64,000 nt of DNA from Gyromitra esculenta (taxonomy: Eukaryota; Ascomycota; Pezizomycetes; Pezizales; Discinaceae), in contig JBCAML010000007.1 of assembly GCA_038503075.1 (NCBI GenBank), positions 868,001 through 932,000 on the forward strand. Reading direction: 5' to 3'. The position numbers and the translations under genes are program-made. Shown piece after piece: positions 45,768 through 58,758 of the stretch; position 1 is the stretch's first letter; the number at the start of each line of letters is the position of its first letter. The notes under the pieces are model-generated. The model saw only the letters and a list, made by a program, of their open reading frames with translations, had not been told where the DNA came from and made no database searches.

Positions 45768-47041
45768 TAGCGAAGCTTGAGACTTTTGAAGCCATATGCA
45801 GCACCAACATTTTGGCTAGTTAGGTTCCCATTTATCCAAAACTAGTTACTTAAGAATCTGTGAAAGAAATTTTTTTAGTCATCTCAAACCGGATCCATTA
45901 AAAACCATGGCCAGAAATCTATGAATATTGGTTTCTAAATCCCGAAAATAAGAAGGTTATCCACGCCCCTGAAAATACTTCTAGATCCCACGAGATCCCA
46001 ATACGTGGAGAGTATCTCTTGAAGGGCTTTGGGCGTGAACCTTTGAAGTTAGTGCGTAATTAACCACGGTGCACAAGTAGTCGGGACTGTCCATGGCACC
46101 TGAAAATCCACTTCATTCGTACGTATCACCTCAGGTAATATAGAGAGTATAAAGCCAGCTTTCAATACCTCAGGGACCAAGAAATATAGCTAGAATCACA
46201 CAATATCACCCGCTAACATCACTCCACAGAAGTTAGCATTTTAATGTCATGATAGCGTCACTCCTGCCTGGGCGAAGAGAATATGTACTACGGGTGCCGG
46301 GGTAAAGGTACCAGTACAGTTCTTCTCTCAAGAGACTCAAACTTGCCCGAGTCTCCCAATTTTACTAACCGATTTTAGGCCAATACTTAGTGGCGGCATC
46401 CTTCATTCATTGGCAAGTTCCATCAGAGCTCTTGGGGAGTTGTAGGTTGGGAGGAAAGGCAGCCCTCTCTTACTCGTACCGCCGCCTGGTGACAGACTTA
46501 CCCCTACACCCGTAGTACACTGCTGAAATTCGAGTGTGTCACCAAATATCCCAAACTTTGCTGAGTCGTAGGAAGCATGAGTCCGTCTAGAAATTCGTCA
46601 GTAAGAATCCAGAGCACTCCAAAGAGATGAATTACCGAAACCCAACAACAACTCCCAGTCGGCCTGTGGAGAGCATCGATTGTCGAGAATTTGGCCGATC
46701 GGATAAACATGTGGTGTGGATCCTTATCTCATGCAAGGTCCCACTACCCGATCCGATCTATGGATTCAAGATTAATTAATTTTCTTCAACCAGGAACTGC
46801 GGCACCCGACAGGACACTACCAAAATGAAGAAAGTTTCAAGAGAATTAACCTCATACTCAAAACTTCAGACAAATCTGTAAAAACTTTATTTGAAGCATG
46901 TTGTAAATGATGTTTGTCAAAAAATAAGGAATATACCTCCAGTAATACAGCAAGAGATGAAAGCCTGCTGATCGAGCGGAAACGCGGGTTGTTGAAGTGT
47001 AAGCGACATAACCTTGGCACGGTGCAACATTGGTTGTTTGG

Positions 47042-47577
47042 TTAAGATTGTTTGCGCTTCGGTAGTCGCGCGGTCTCGGAAGTCATCAATTTCCGCGGCT
47101 GAGACATGAGAAATGCTGACTCGCCCCAAGCCCCGAAGACCACATTTAGTGGCTGATTTACAGCACACTGGGGGCAGGCCTCTGTACAAGCGATAATACA
47201 CTGAGGATAAGTAGAGCTAATTGTCAAAACATGTGGAAAAATAACTTCAAGTTCATCTGGCCAAGCGCTCACCTCGGTCCACCTCCAGATTCGCGGAAGG
47301 GGTTTAGCGAATCGTCCCTGTTCCAGTCGTCCCGTCTAGCAAAGACCTGGCCATTCATTGGCCCCTGCATATGCATAGGGTCAAGCGATTTGGCGTCATG
47401 GTAAACATTTGGGTTCACCTTGTCCTTGCAGACCAACGTGGGTGCGGAACATGTTGGTTGGTCCACGGGTGCCTGGCACGCTAGAGTTACTGGGGTGATG
47501 GATCCAGCAGTTGGTGGGCGGGGGTTAAAAAGGCGCGTTCGTTTAGGAGCACTGGTTCGCCGCAGTTCGTGAGGCTT
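47042..47577 (-). pseudogene. Possible spliced gene or gene remnant, 5' end not found
   Basis: An open block 47577-47273 begins after an acceptor-like GTAG and encodes a basic, Pro-rich start (LRRTSAPKRTRLFNPRPP) then a Cys-containing segment; it ends at a good donor GTGAGC. A following block from 47216 reads STYPQCIIACTEACPQCAVN to a stop at 47042. An alternative frame over the same DNA (47201-46917) encodes a plausible helix AAEIDDFRDRATTEAQTILT. I could not find a single consistent model, an initiating ATG or a family. It may be a decayed gene; low confidence. Confidence 0.25.
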
Positions 47578-49113
47578 CTACCGCAGCAACAGGGAAATGG
47601 CCACACAGCTGGGGCTGAATGGAACAGCAGCCTCGAGCGTTATGATATCGATCAACAGAACCAAATAAATACATACGAATCAAGTACAATACGAAATCCT
47701 GGACGAGTCCCAAGTTAAACGGAGCTAACCCAGTGCCTGAAAGTGAGTTGCTACAAAGGGGAGCCTGACCGACCAATCTGGTCCAATATCCTGGGACAGA
47801 TCAGGGCCACGGCGCCCAGGAAATTTCAAATTTGCCTCTTCCTTGCTCTAGTCCGCGAGTGGTGGACGACGAAGCAGAAGTTGAGGCAAAAGCAATTGCA
47901 AAACATACTCCACGCCAGTGACACCACCAGTCACGACATTCGCTCCTTTACGCACTCGGGACTGGCTGATCGGAGCTGCTGTTGGCTTACAGCTTTTACG
48001 TGCTTCTGCTGCTGGCCGTGCAGTTGTGCTTTCTGGACCGTTAACTGGGTTTTGTCAAGCCTCCCTTGCAATCCTGCTACTGAACCGCCTCCAGCTCCTT
48101 TAAACCAACCATCTGCCATATCCTACCCCCCCATCCCACCATCCATTCACTGGTCACTCCTTGTATCATACACCTTCACCCCCATCTTCCTCATCAAACA
48201 TCACCGTCAATGAAATGAAAACTCACTTTCGTTTCATTTCGCCATCTTTACTCGATCTATCTTAAATATATATCTGCCGGCTTGTGTCCACCCCGAATTC
48301 CCGACTTCTTGGGCTTCGTGGCTACCTACCTACCTTCTGCATCTCTACAACGTTTGCTTAAGTCGGGACTCAACCCGAGACGGCTACCTGCATAACCGAT
48401 CATACCACTCATTAGATCGTGTACACTCTTCTCTATAGCAGAGTAGACCCGGATAGAAGCTTCGGATTTTTTATCCTCGAGAGCAGTTGCCTGCGAAAGT
48501 AAAGAGGTTTGTGTACCGTTCTTGCTACTGAAAAGCACTATTTCCAGCCTTCCAATACGAACCTATATCAAATCCCACTGTACCTATCTTTTCTTTATAT
48601 ATATTGACATTCATGTCCAGTAATTCAGATAGTTGTTCTTAATTCCGTTGTGCAATTCACGTCGTTTATCGACCGTGGTAACGACGTCGAGACGACTAAA
48701 CTGGAGCATAAAATTTGTTATATACCCGATAGGGTTCAATTTCAATAATATAGAAGAAAAATGACGACGGCGTACCTAAAAGCCAACAGCAAAGATGGAA
48801 GGGGTGCAAGAGCTCTGGTTTCCTTCCGGATGTTTGTTTCCCCACATTCTGCTTTTATCAACTATCAGCCACTGCCTTCTGCCTCGTTCTCCCTTTTCCT
48901 CAATTCAATAAGTGATTTCTATAACACCCTTTAGTCTATAATACTATTACTATTACCCTATTCTTTTCAAGGACCAAATTATTTTTCTTATTCTGCATCT
49001 ACAGAGAGTTCCCACTAACTATATACATAGAGTCCTTCCTCTAGATACGACCCCTCAAACTGTACATTTATTAGGGTCCTGGGACAATTACCGCACAGCT
49101 TCTGTTATGGAAC

Positions 49114-50572
49114 ATGATATTCGAGTTGGTAAAGGAGTCTGGAAGTATATGATAACTGATCAAGGTGGACTTGAGATGGGTTGTGAATACACATATTATG
49201 TTTGCCTTCCTACTAGAAATCTGTAACAGCATTAAATTGCTTGGTTTCTTTGCTGATACTAACCAACCCGTAGTTTCTTTTGGACTCAAAGCGTTGCATC
49301 CCAGACCCTAGCTCCTCTCCGGAGCTTACAACCGCGGATCCGAGAACAGGTCGCTTAGCATCAATATTATACGTTCCACTCGAACTTCTACCATCACCAG
49401 TCAAACCTCCACCTCCACCTCCACCCCCACATGTGTATCTACCACCTCAAGTTACATCTCCAACATCACCACTAGACGATAGGGAAAAGGTGATATCGCC
49501 AGTTGGTGTAATTAGATCCTCGGTATTCGCAGGTAGCGGTGACGATGGAGGAAAGGCATATGAAGAACCTCGGAAGGTACCGGAACACCCGACACATCCA
49601 ACACATTCCCGGACAAATTCGGGGGCAGAATTGACTTGGAACCCTGGAAGCTTTAAAGGGAGGATTAGAGCAAGTAGTGTCCGCCGTGTTTCATCAATGT
49701 TCTTTGGCGGCGAGATCAACGCATCTACTACTGAGGAAACGAGCATCAAAAGGAAATGGTCCCTAGTGAGGAAGACATCGAGCCTTTTTCGTAGCAGGAG
49801 CAAGGCCAGGGTGGATGATGGAGATAAAAACCCCCGCATGATCGATTACAGGGAAATGAGGGCGGGAGAAGCGATACCAGTCGGTCTTCAAGAAGACATT
49901 CCATCCAATAAAAAGGTATCTGTGCCTTCAGAACCCGAACATAACATCTCAGATATAGTAGGATATCTGAGAGAGGAGATATCACCAGGGCTAGTTCATG
50001 ATATATCGCATCGACCAGAGCCTGCAAGGGCTTACTATCATTCTCCAGTAGCGATGAATACATATATCTCCCCACTTCCGGACCCACAGCCAGAGATACC
50101 AAGAACCACTTCCGATGCAAACAAAGAGTCAACAGAAATCGCAAACACATCACCTTCGCCATCACACTCGTTAACGTCCAGCTGTTCCTGTAACGACGGA
50201 TCTGCATGCTCTCCTATGGTACACTCCGCTTTTTCGCCAGAGGAGAGCTGCTCCAGCGATGGCGAGGATGACGAGGATGAGACCTATGAAGTTGAGACAC
50301 CTGTGGACGGCTTGGGTATCACTACTTCATACCAACCTTGTGAACGTGTGTATCCAAAATACTACAACTTTGATGAAATTTCGGGCGTACCTGGCGGTAA
50401 CAGAGACATTGGAAAATATGCTGGTGACGTTATTCTTAGTGAAGCATCATACGTAGGGATTTCTGGTGGCCCAAAACCACTGGCATGTCTGCGTGAGGAA
50501 GTCGCGGGGGAGTTGGCGTGGAGGGATGAATTGGTTGATGAATTGGGATATTTGAGGGAAGTCGTTGTTTAG
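49114..50572 (+). CDS. Ser/Pro-rich hypothetical protein, ~437 residues
   Basis: The main exon is 49274-50572, opening directly after a textbook branch site and acceptor (TACTAAC then CCGTAG), so an upstream exon must exist. A minimal solution is 49114-49128 (MIFEL) with donor GTAAAG; a longer 5' part is possible. The protein is mostly disordered: a poly-proline run followed by HVYLPPQ, a basic serine-rich centre (RKWSLVRKTSSLFRSRSK) that resembles kinase targets or a membrane-binding patch, an acidic run (DGEDDEDETYEVE), and two related motifs, YLREEISPG and LGYLREVVV, the second at the very C-terminus. No known domain. Cytosolic or nuclear by absence of signal or membrane helix. Confidence 0.65.
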
Positions 50573-52128
50573 GTAACGAGGACAAGTCACGGTTTTTTTT
50601 TTTCGTACTATCCCTATTTTAATCCTGCGATGAATTTCGGTGACGATTCATGAATACATATTACTATGATTTTCCTGTGTTTCTTTCCTTTTTCTTTTTC
50701 CCTCTCGTATGTTTCGAGTTTTAGCGGCGCATATTTCATTCATTCTGGACGCTACTTTTGGCGATGTAAAAATTATGGGGTTTTTGGGGCTGCTTTTTGC
50801 TATATACCACCATTCACTGTCATTTCTTATCTCTTATTTCTTGACTTTTCTTTTGGGGGGAGGTGGCGTACATTTACGGCATGGCTATATTTTTGGGTGC
50901 AAGATACAAGCCAACATACTTATGAAAATCGTTTGTCTAGGGGATTTGGGTGGAAATAGCCCATCACAAAAGGATTAATTTTCTTTCTTACACTCACTTC
51001 TGTCGATTTATTTCTTTTGTCTCTCATTTATAGGGCATGGCTTGTTTTTCTTTTTCTTTTTCCCCACATGTTTGTCGCATCTGAGTGGGCTTTCTTCTTG
51101 ATGCAAATAGCTGCAGCCAGATCATTGGGCTCATTTTTATGGACATTTCGCATTCTTTGGGATGGTTTTTGTTGTACGTGCTTTCGGGTATGTATCCTAT
51201 ACAGACCGAGAGGCTATTCTCCCGGTCGTCCGAAGGCGAAGATGGGACCTTGTTCAAACCGAATAGTACTTCATCTCTGATGGATAGCCTAATGCGGATT
51301 GATCTAAAATCCTGAGATTATGTATCTTTCCAACAGTCTGGCCTTTTGGAAAACAGCACCAAGTACCATTGCGTGGGTAGTCTATGGTGTATAAGTGCGG
51401 TGAGAAATGGCTAGAGACATCCCGAGCCAGAGCAAGACGAGAGTGTCGTCACCGGAGGGTTAATCCGACCTTTCATATTTCAGGGTGGAGACGAGAGCGA
51501 ATGGCAGGATTAAGGGCGAACAGGTCACGGGACATGGGGGCTTTTGATAGTAAGGAAAACCTAAAAGCTGTCATGGATTACGGCTACAGAAATCTTGCCC
51601 AGCCGAGTGAGCGTCTGCACCATGGTATCTTCGCGATCTGCTACCGTTACGAGTACATTCAATTTTGACCTTGATAAGAGAAGCACTTAAACCCTTGCTA
51701 ATAGAGAATCAACCTGATACTAGGATGTGTCTAAGCCCTGGCTATGCGGGTGGCGGATCTGGAGTTTAAGTCACCTTTATGCAGAATCTCGGTGTTTAAA
51801 TTGATGGGGTTACGTATTGAAACCATACAGCATGATCACTAAGATTGCCGCTGTTCCAGTCTAAGCCATCCGCAGGCTGCCCCGCCACACCGGAGACAGC
51901 TATCTTGCAAGCATACAATACTTCAACCTATAGAGATACTACATGTATATTCGAGGTAATTTTAGCTATGTGCTGCTATTCTAAGACGATAATCGATCAT
52001 TTCCATACTTAGTGGTAAAAGGGGAGAAGATATTTCCCATAGTGTACATATCCCCAAGAAGGATTAGAAATTAAATAAACCCAGACCAACCCACCTAATA
52101 TAACTCCAATATATATCCCAAACTATTA
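50573..52128. other. Intergenic, 1.6 kb
   Basis: Convergent 3' flanks. T-rich frames at 50666-51315 reflect composition, not coding. Nothing else recognised. Confidence 0.5.
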
Positions 52129-55125
52129 CTAGGCCTGACCCCTAGACTTTCCTAATAGGTATATCGAATATGCCGCAACAAGGTACATGAACCATCTGTT
52201 CAATATATACTTGTACGCAAAATATCCAAAAGCCCCGCAGGCGAAAACCAAGAGTGCAGAAATAATAATGTAGACATCTGAAAGTGTAAATTTCCTCAGA
52301 TATTCCCACCAATCCATGAGAAACGAGTGTATCTGGGTAAAATATACCCAAATTTTTGCTTGCAGGCTTGGCTGATCGTTGTGCTTTGGCGAGCCTTGAG
52401 ATGAAGGACGTCCTATCGGGTTTAGCCAATTAAAACAATAAGAATTGGTGAAAGTTGGTTCACAGACCTGCAGCTAAAGCCAAGGGCCTCTTCAATTCTG
52501 CTTTGCTCTGTGCTTCCTGTAATAGCTCGATAATGGCTCCCGAGTTATCTTCACTTGATGCTATGGCATGATCAAGGGCTGTGCGGCCGCACCAATCCGC
52601 AGCTTGTACATCTTCTCCACTTTCGATCAAGTATCTCAGTGTATCGATATCGCCTTTTACTGCGGCGAACATCAGCGAAGTAGTGCCATACCCAGAACCA
52701 GCTACACCTCGACTAGCTCCATCTGACGTATTGCTAGTAATAGCCTTTGGAGACTTGTTAAAAGTCTCCTCATCAAGAATGGCCTTCACCATCTCGGCCC
52801 GGCCTTGATACTTTACCTGACCTCCGGAATAGGACCCTGACTTTTTGTGCAAAGAGGCTTTCATTTTTTGTAATTTTCTAATTGGCACCAGACTTCCGCA
52901 TTCAGAGGCAATGCTCAGTGAGAATATAACCTCTTCGCTAGAAATGCTATCGATAATTCCGTAATCGGAAAGTAAAATAAAAAGATCTGGTGATTTGACC
53001 CTGCAGGAATGTCTTACCGCCGTGACCATGGCCTTCATCTGGGCTCCAGTGAAGCTACTAAACAGTGTTTTAAGCTCATCAGAAATTAAGCCTTCAGTCG
53101 GCAAGCCTGAATCCAAATGTTTTGGTCGACGCGATAATAGCCAGCTTCTTAAGCTTCGAGTGCCAGGCGGCAACTTGAAAGTTCCGGAAAGATGAAAACA
53201 AAGGATAGTTGCAATTAACGTAGGATCCATGTCTTCGAACCCGGTAAAGTCTTGGAATAGCCGGAAAAACAGCGAACCGATCGCACGGTGGAAAATACTA
53301 GGAATAGTAGCATATGCTCTTGTTGCAGCCGAGATAACTGAATCCGACATATCACTAGCGTTGTTAATGAGGAGTACTACGGTTTGCGATACTCCGTATT
53401 CGCAGGCGACGTGCAAAGGTGTCCTTAGTTCGAAATAGGGTCAGTTATCGTGGGTAATTAAGATAAACATAGGAGGCATTAGCCCAAACCCACATTCCCG
53501 AGTCATCTGTTGCATTTGTGTCTGCGCCTTCATTAATTAAAATGTTACAAATCTCAGATCGACGCCATCTTGCTGCTTTCTTTTATATATTAGAACGATA
53601 TCCAGAATTAAGGTGAGGGGAAGAGGCATATTGTGAAATGGTCTTTTCGTATTGACTCGAGGGATACCTGGGCAATAAGACGTTGAGGCTACTGTTTCAA
53701 AGCAAGGCGCTAATAAACTTAGGCTATAGTGCACCTTACTTATAAAGGTAACTTCAACGTCTTCCTAGCATAAGGTTTGCTTCCCAGAAATAATGATTAG
53801 AAGGCAAGAATCGCGGGCAAGAATCACTTACGTGTAATAACGTCCAACCAAATTTATCCCGGTCGTTCGGCCTCACATTATCGGAACCTAGCAGACGCTG
53901 GAGGAGGGAAATATCGTTCTTTTCTATCGCTAGAAAGGCTTGATTATTTACTGATATGGTAATGGGGTAGTCCAAATTCCAGGTCGGCATGCGGGGTGTA
54001 CTATAAAATTGAATATATGCCACGATATTTGTGTCTGATAGCCACGGGGCCGGGAAAAACCCGAAACGCGTGTAACTTCTTTGCCCATTGGTGCTTTCGG
54101 TATTCGAGCTATTTTTTGTTTTCCTTGATCTCGTAAAAACCTGAAGCTGGCCTATAGGCAAACGATAATTGCTCCAGTTGCTAAGACAAACCGAGACTGA
54201 TTTTCGCACAACACTCTGCGTTGTAGACAGAGTTGTATATATTGGCTCAGCGATGCTAGGTGCTATGTTACGAATTTCTTGCGTAACTTGCCCTTGTATT
54301 CGGTTTAGCTCAGCAGCAAGAAACTGCTGTGTCACTAAATTTGAGGTGTTCAGACGTTGGCCTAAGGATTCAATCTTTAAACCCAGCATGTCTGTTTGCC
54401 TCCGAGACGCAGAAATCTCGGAAACAATCGTGTTCTCGATGGTAGTTGTGGATCTCTGAGCTAGGGTTTCTATGTTTCGAAGATAAACATGTGACTCCGT
54501 GTGGAGTGCGATCTGTGACAAATTTGAGTCTTTGATTTGCTCAGACTGTGTCACTAATGCCTTGCTTGTATCATTGAAGTGTTGATGCTGCTGCACTTTC
54601 AAATCCTCGATGCCTTCCCTAATTAGGTGTAAGCAACACTAAAAACTACCCGCCATCCCCAACAGTGGTTAGAAGTACTCACTGGGTAACAATATCCAAC
54701 ATACGCTCGAAGGCTACCAAATGGCGCGTAACTTTCCCATCAAACTCTAACACCCTCCTCTTATTTTTAACAACCCAAGCCACCCTAGATCTAACCTGCC
54801 ACCCAGAGCTAACCTTCCTCTTCAATTGCTGCTCATAATCCAGAAACTCGGCGGTGTCGTCCCTCAACTTTACATAACGCGACGCCCATAGCTTCGCTAA
54901 CTCAGTATTAATTTGGCTAGTAAACCCCCCAGCGTTCAGCCTCTGTTCCTCTTTCTGCGCCCAACCAAGGTAGAAATTCAGTATTTCGATCCTGCCGGCA
55001 ATATTCTGAATTTCCTCAGGCGCTTCCGTGAAATCGTCATACATCGAGTACAGGACCGCAGAAACCTGAACCGAGACCGTCAGGAACGCGATGATTCCTG
55101 AACCCAGTCCAATAGCTGCAGCCAT
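52129..55125 (-). CDS. Ankyrin-repeat protein with STAND-type N-terminus and C-terminal membrane helices
   Basis: Exons 55125-54683, 54618-53832, 53579-53494, 53423-52468 and 52412-52129 total 2556 nt, 851 residues. The N-terminus (MAAAIGLGSGIIAFLTVSVQVSAVLYSMYDDFTEAPEEI, of which only landmarks are given here) matches the fungal N-terminal domain often placed before NACHT in NLR-like proteins. A long helical region follows, then ankyrin repeats around 375-470 (FGWTLLHKAARWRRSEICNI, GMTPLHVACEYG) and again near 690-757 (TTSLMFAAVKGDIDTLRYLI). Intron 2 (252 nt) was placed because it restores exact ankyrin spacing. The C-terminus has two hydrophobic helices (DVYIIISALLVFACGAFGYF, WFMYLVAAYSIYLL). 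No P-loop NTPase domain is present. Possible role in non-self recognition or membrane-linked signalling (inference from domain type only). Confidence 0.83.
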
Positions 55126-57272
55126 CTCTTTTCTCTTTCGGTGGAAGTCGCTTCTGCAATATCGAGTTTAAAGACACCCTCCCCGAACCTCTGAAGATTC
55201 CGGCCAGCAAAGGCTTTAAGTATACTCGCATACTACCCCCCTTCCCCCCTTTGTTGGGTATAATAATATTCTCACAAGGCGGCAATTATACATAGGTGCG
55301 GCTGTTACACCAGCTTAGGCACCCCCCTTCTGGGTCGTTGACGTGGTTGGGGCTGTAAAGCATGTCTCATGAATTGCCGCGCGTATGCATTTGCCGCATC
55401 CTGCTGCACCTCATGAATTTTTTCGGACACTCAAGTCAGATCTAGGTCTAGCCTGCAAATAACGTGTTTTCGAATCAAAGGAGAAGATCAGACATTAGTG
55501 ATGCGTCATTAATAACTACCTATTAGAGATTTTAACAAAATCAGCTTGCGCGTTAGTGCGAGCACAGAAGAACGGAAAGTGATCATCCATACAAGCCAAC
55601 AGAAAGCAAGGCGGTCGGCCAAAGTCCAGGTGTTGATATCGCTAAATAATAAGCACATTTCATAGGTGGCCTGTGGGTTTCGGTCACGTTTCATGAAGTG
55701 CGTTAATGAATGCTCCAGCCTTCAGACATCTATGTATACCAAACTTTTCGATACGGAAGCTCTAAACAAATTCTAACGAAATTAACCTAGCCCACTCAAT
55801 CTCACAATATCCCGAAAAAAACAAAAAAACTCTAGGTAGTAAAATGACTATAATATGACAGCCCTAGCTCCCCCTAAATATCAACACGGAACTATGGGCT
55901 GACGTCAAAATAAAGCCAACCACCATTTCCAGGAGATCTCCGTTAGCGTCCGTGTGACGGGGCGGGGGAAGGAAATCGGAGACATCGAGGGGTCAAGGGT
56001 TAAACATAAAACAAGCACTATCTCACCCCACTTCATCTCATATCAGCCCACCTAGTCCGACCTCTTATTTATCTTTTATTAAAAAAATTCGTCCCATTCC
56101 TGGTCTTAGGAGGGTTTTTATCCTAGCTCTGTCACCGATGCTGGTTCGCCTCTATTCCTCTACACCACCGAGTGCTGAGTTGTGATGCAGCTACTTTACA
56201 ATGTCATTGTACTTTAGTTACTCCTGTAACTACATGTAGTGTTTTTTTTTGGGAGGTTTTATAAACCTGTTGTTCAGAACCGAAACACCGCAAAGGAAAA
56301 ATAGCTAAATAAATACAAGCCCTTCCTTCCAATACCGCAAGGTTCAAGGTTCAAGCTTCTTCCACATGACCATCCAACTCAATTAGCCATAACCCCCAAC
56401 CTAGAGACCAGTGTACTTTTTGTACTTTGATACATAAAATACATTGAACGAATGGACAAAAGAACAGCCCAACAAACCCAACAACCCAGTAGAACAGTGG
56501 AGATAAATTAACGAGAGCAGAGGAAAGAAAGACAGGATGGAACCAAGTCCGGTGCGAGTCGTACAACCAACGATTGCACATATAGCACTACCCTCTCCTG
56601 TTCCCTATTCCCCCACCCTTCCCGTATTTTGCTTGCGGTTGGCCCTGCATTTGTTCTAATCACCAGCTTCTTCCCACCCCGCATCCTATTCATCATAATT
56701 CACGTATTAATAGCTTGAGACACCTGGACCCAAAGCGAAAGAGAGAAGAAAAAATCCCCGTAAACCTCAAGAGAAGTAAGGGGAAAAGAAAAGAAAAAGT
56801 GTTGTAATAATCCAATTACACCAGAAACATATCTAGCATGTCTTCCTCCTCGGTCCTCTAGTTCTTCGACAGTCCCATCCGTACCCGGAAAAAAGCCCCC
56901 AGGACCTACGCCTGATTTCCCCGGTAATATTATGCTTAGTCGTACTCGATCTCGATCCCGTGCCCCAAACCATCCAACATGTCAGTCAATGAAAAAAAGA
57001 AAACCCAAACCAACCCAGCGTTTCTCTCGTGTAGCGAAAAATACAAACAAAGAAATGAGGAGAGCCACATCAAGGAAGGTGTGAAAGATAAGGTAGGGTG
57101 AAGTTAGAAACGTAAAATATAGATAAAAGGGGAGAGTGTGGGGATCGAGAAGGTAAGTAGAAAAGAAAAGAAAAGAAATAGAAATAAGAAAAGTATCAGT
57201 ACAATAATACTACGAATATACTCCTCACACATACAACTTATCATTTCCCCAGCCAGACCCAATCAGCACACA
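55126..57272. other. 2.1-kb intergenic region
   Basis: The left part is upstream of the reverse ankyrin gene; the right part is downstream of reverse SUR2 and includes AAAAG-type simple repeats near 57160-57190. No credible coding frame. Confidence 0.5.
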
Positions 57273-58758
57273 TTACCTGGCTTCTCCATTTGCCCATCGG
57301 CTTTGTCGTTCTCTTTCCATTTGCTGCTCCACCTCCATTTCTTCTCGATGCTCCTCCAATAATACACTCTCGCCCTCATCGTCAAGGATCTGGTTTCGCG
57401 AGTCCTCTGCCTGTTCCTTCGGTTTCCCTTTCGGTATCCTTGGCTTTAGCCCGCTGTTCGCGTAACCATTCGCACTCCCGTTGGTATGGGATGATGTCGA
57501 AACGCCTTTTGTTGAGTTCGTGATATCTTCCTTCTGTTCTAGTAACTTCGAGTCTCGTGTTACCGCTGCTGCCGCTTTCTCCCGGGATGCTGCGTATCTG
57601 GATGAAACGTCACCGCCTGTCCACTGGGTTCCGAGCCAGCGGTCCCAGCAAATGAAGAATGGCTGCGAGAAATTTGTCTACATATAGTAAGTAACTTGCC
57701 TGACGACGAAAACGTGAAAATAGGGAAGAAAACTAACCTTGATGCCCCACCCCTGGTGATGCACATCATGATAACCGGCATTGTTCCAGAAGAAGTACTG
57801 TAACGGATCGAATGGGAGAGAGTAGCCGCAATGATCGTCGACTGTTTTCATGGTCGAGAAGGTGAAGAAGAACACTCCTCCGCGTGTCTTCAGTCCTGAT
57901 ATTTTATAGGCGATACCTGCACCAAGCGTGTCCATCAGAAGACCCTCAAACGGATGGTTGTAAAGCGCGCCAAATGCGTAAGGTACGTAGAGGCGGTGGT
58001 GTCGTGAGTGGAAGGTTCCTGAGCCGACTTGGTTAGAAACGAAACGAAACGGGATGATATGGAATCGCCAAAGGTGGCGAAAAGTGCAACTCACGGTAAA
58101 GCCATTTCGATTCGTGCATGAGCCTGTGCAAAAAGTATTGCCAGGTGTCGAGAATAAAGATTGCGACCCACATCCGGGCCGCGGGGAGGACGTACCAGTA
58201 CGCGACCTCGACAAGTTTATACCTCCAATTCCCATTTTCAGTCGGTTCCAACCCCAAGAGCCGCACAACCCCCTCCAACAAATTGTCTGCCCCGACCGCC
58301 GTGATCCCCGCCACGATCTTGTCCTCTAGTCCAGATCCGTCTATTCCTACCACCTGCAGCCAGCTTATAGCCCATCGCTCCACTTGCAAGAACTTTGAGT
58401 ACAATTTAAGAACTTCCCACCACTCGCCCCCCCTCATTTCAATGCCCTCCGACAAGCTAATGCACCAGCCGACAAAGGACTGAATTACCTGTTGTACAAT
58501 AACGTCCCGTACAACTTCCCCACGAGACACATGGTTCCTTTTCAGCACCTCGGCGGGTGTGTGTAGTCGGTAGCGGGAAAGGAGATCGTAGGAGTCAAGA
58601 AAATGAAAGATTAGGGACATGCACCAGTAAGCGACTACCGGCGCGGCAAGCAGCAGGATCGAGTCCGGAACTGGAGGAGCCAGTGGCGGAAGCGGCGAAA
58701 GTGTTGAGAGGGGAGGAGGGGGAGGGAGAATCGGGGGATTTGATGCTGTTATGTTCAT
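57273..58758 (-). CDS. SUR2: Sphinganine C4-hydroxylase (SUR2)
   Basis: Exons 58758-58095, 58018-57738 and 57677-57273 give 449 residues. ATG 58758 (MNITASN) is chosen; the frame extends upstream without an ATG. A Pro-rich N-terminus precedes membrane helices including DSILLLAAPVVAYWCMSLIFHFLD. The three histidine boxes of the fatty-acid hydroxylase/sterol desaturase superfamily are intact: HRLMH, HSRHH and HDVHH, which bind the di-iron centre. The order LYRTFHSRHHRLYVPYAFGA, YNHPFEG and GIKTNFSQPFF identifies SUR2, an ER enzyme that converts dihydrosphingosine to phytosphingosine. The first His box and second box are split by intron 1. The C-terminal ~110 residues are charged and probably disordered, longer than in yeast. 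Normal housekeeping gene; function assignment is strong. Confidence 0.94.

Larger units (their letters stand above)
44376..49113. other. 4.7-kb gene-poor region
   Basis: Contains the 45.7-kb foldback and possible gene remains at 47.0-47.6 kb (both listed). Elsewhere only overlapping short frames. A 57-codon forward frame, 48761-48934, lacks supporting evidence. Confidence 0.45.

Noticed and set aside
48761..48934. 57-codon forward frame beginning MTTAYLKANSKDG
   Set aside because: Short, no domain, and composition fits chance.
50666..51315. Forward frames with hydrophobic, membrane-like translations
   Set aside because: The DNA is T-rich, which produces Phe/Leu-rich translations by composition alone; overlapping frames in two phases look equally good.
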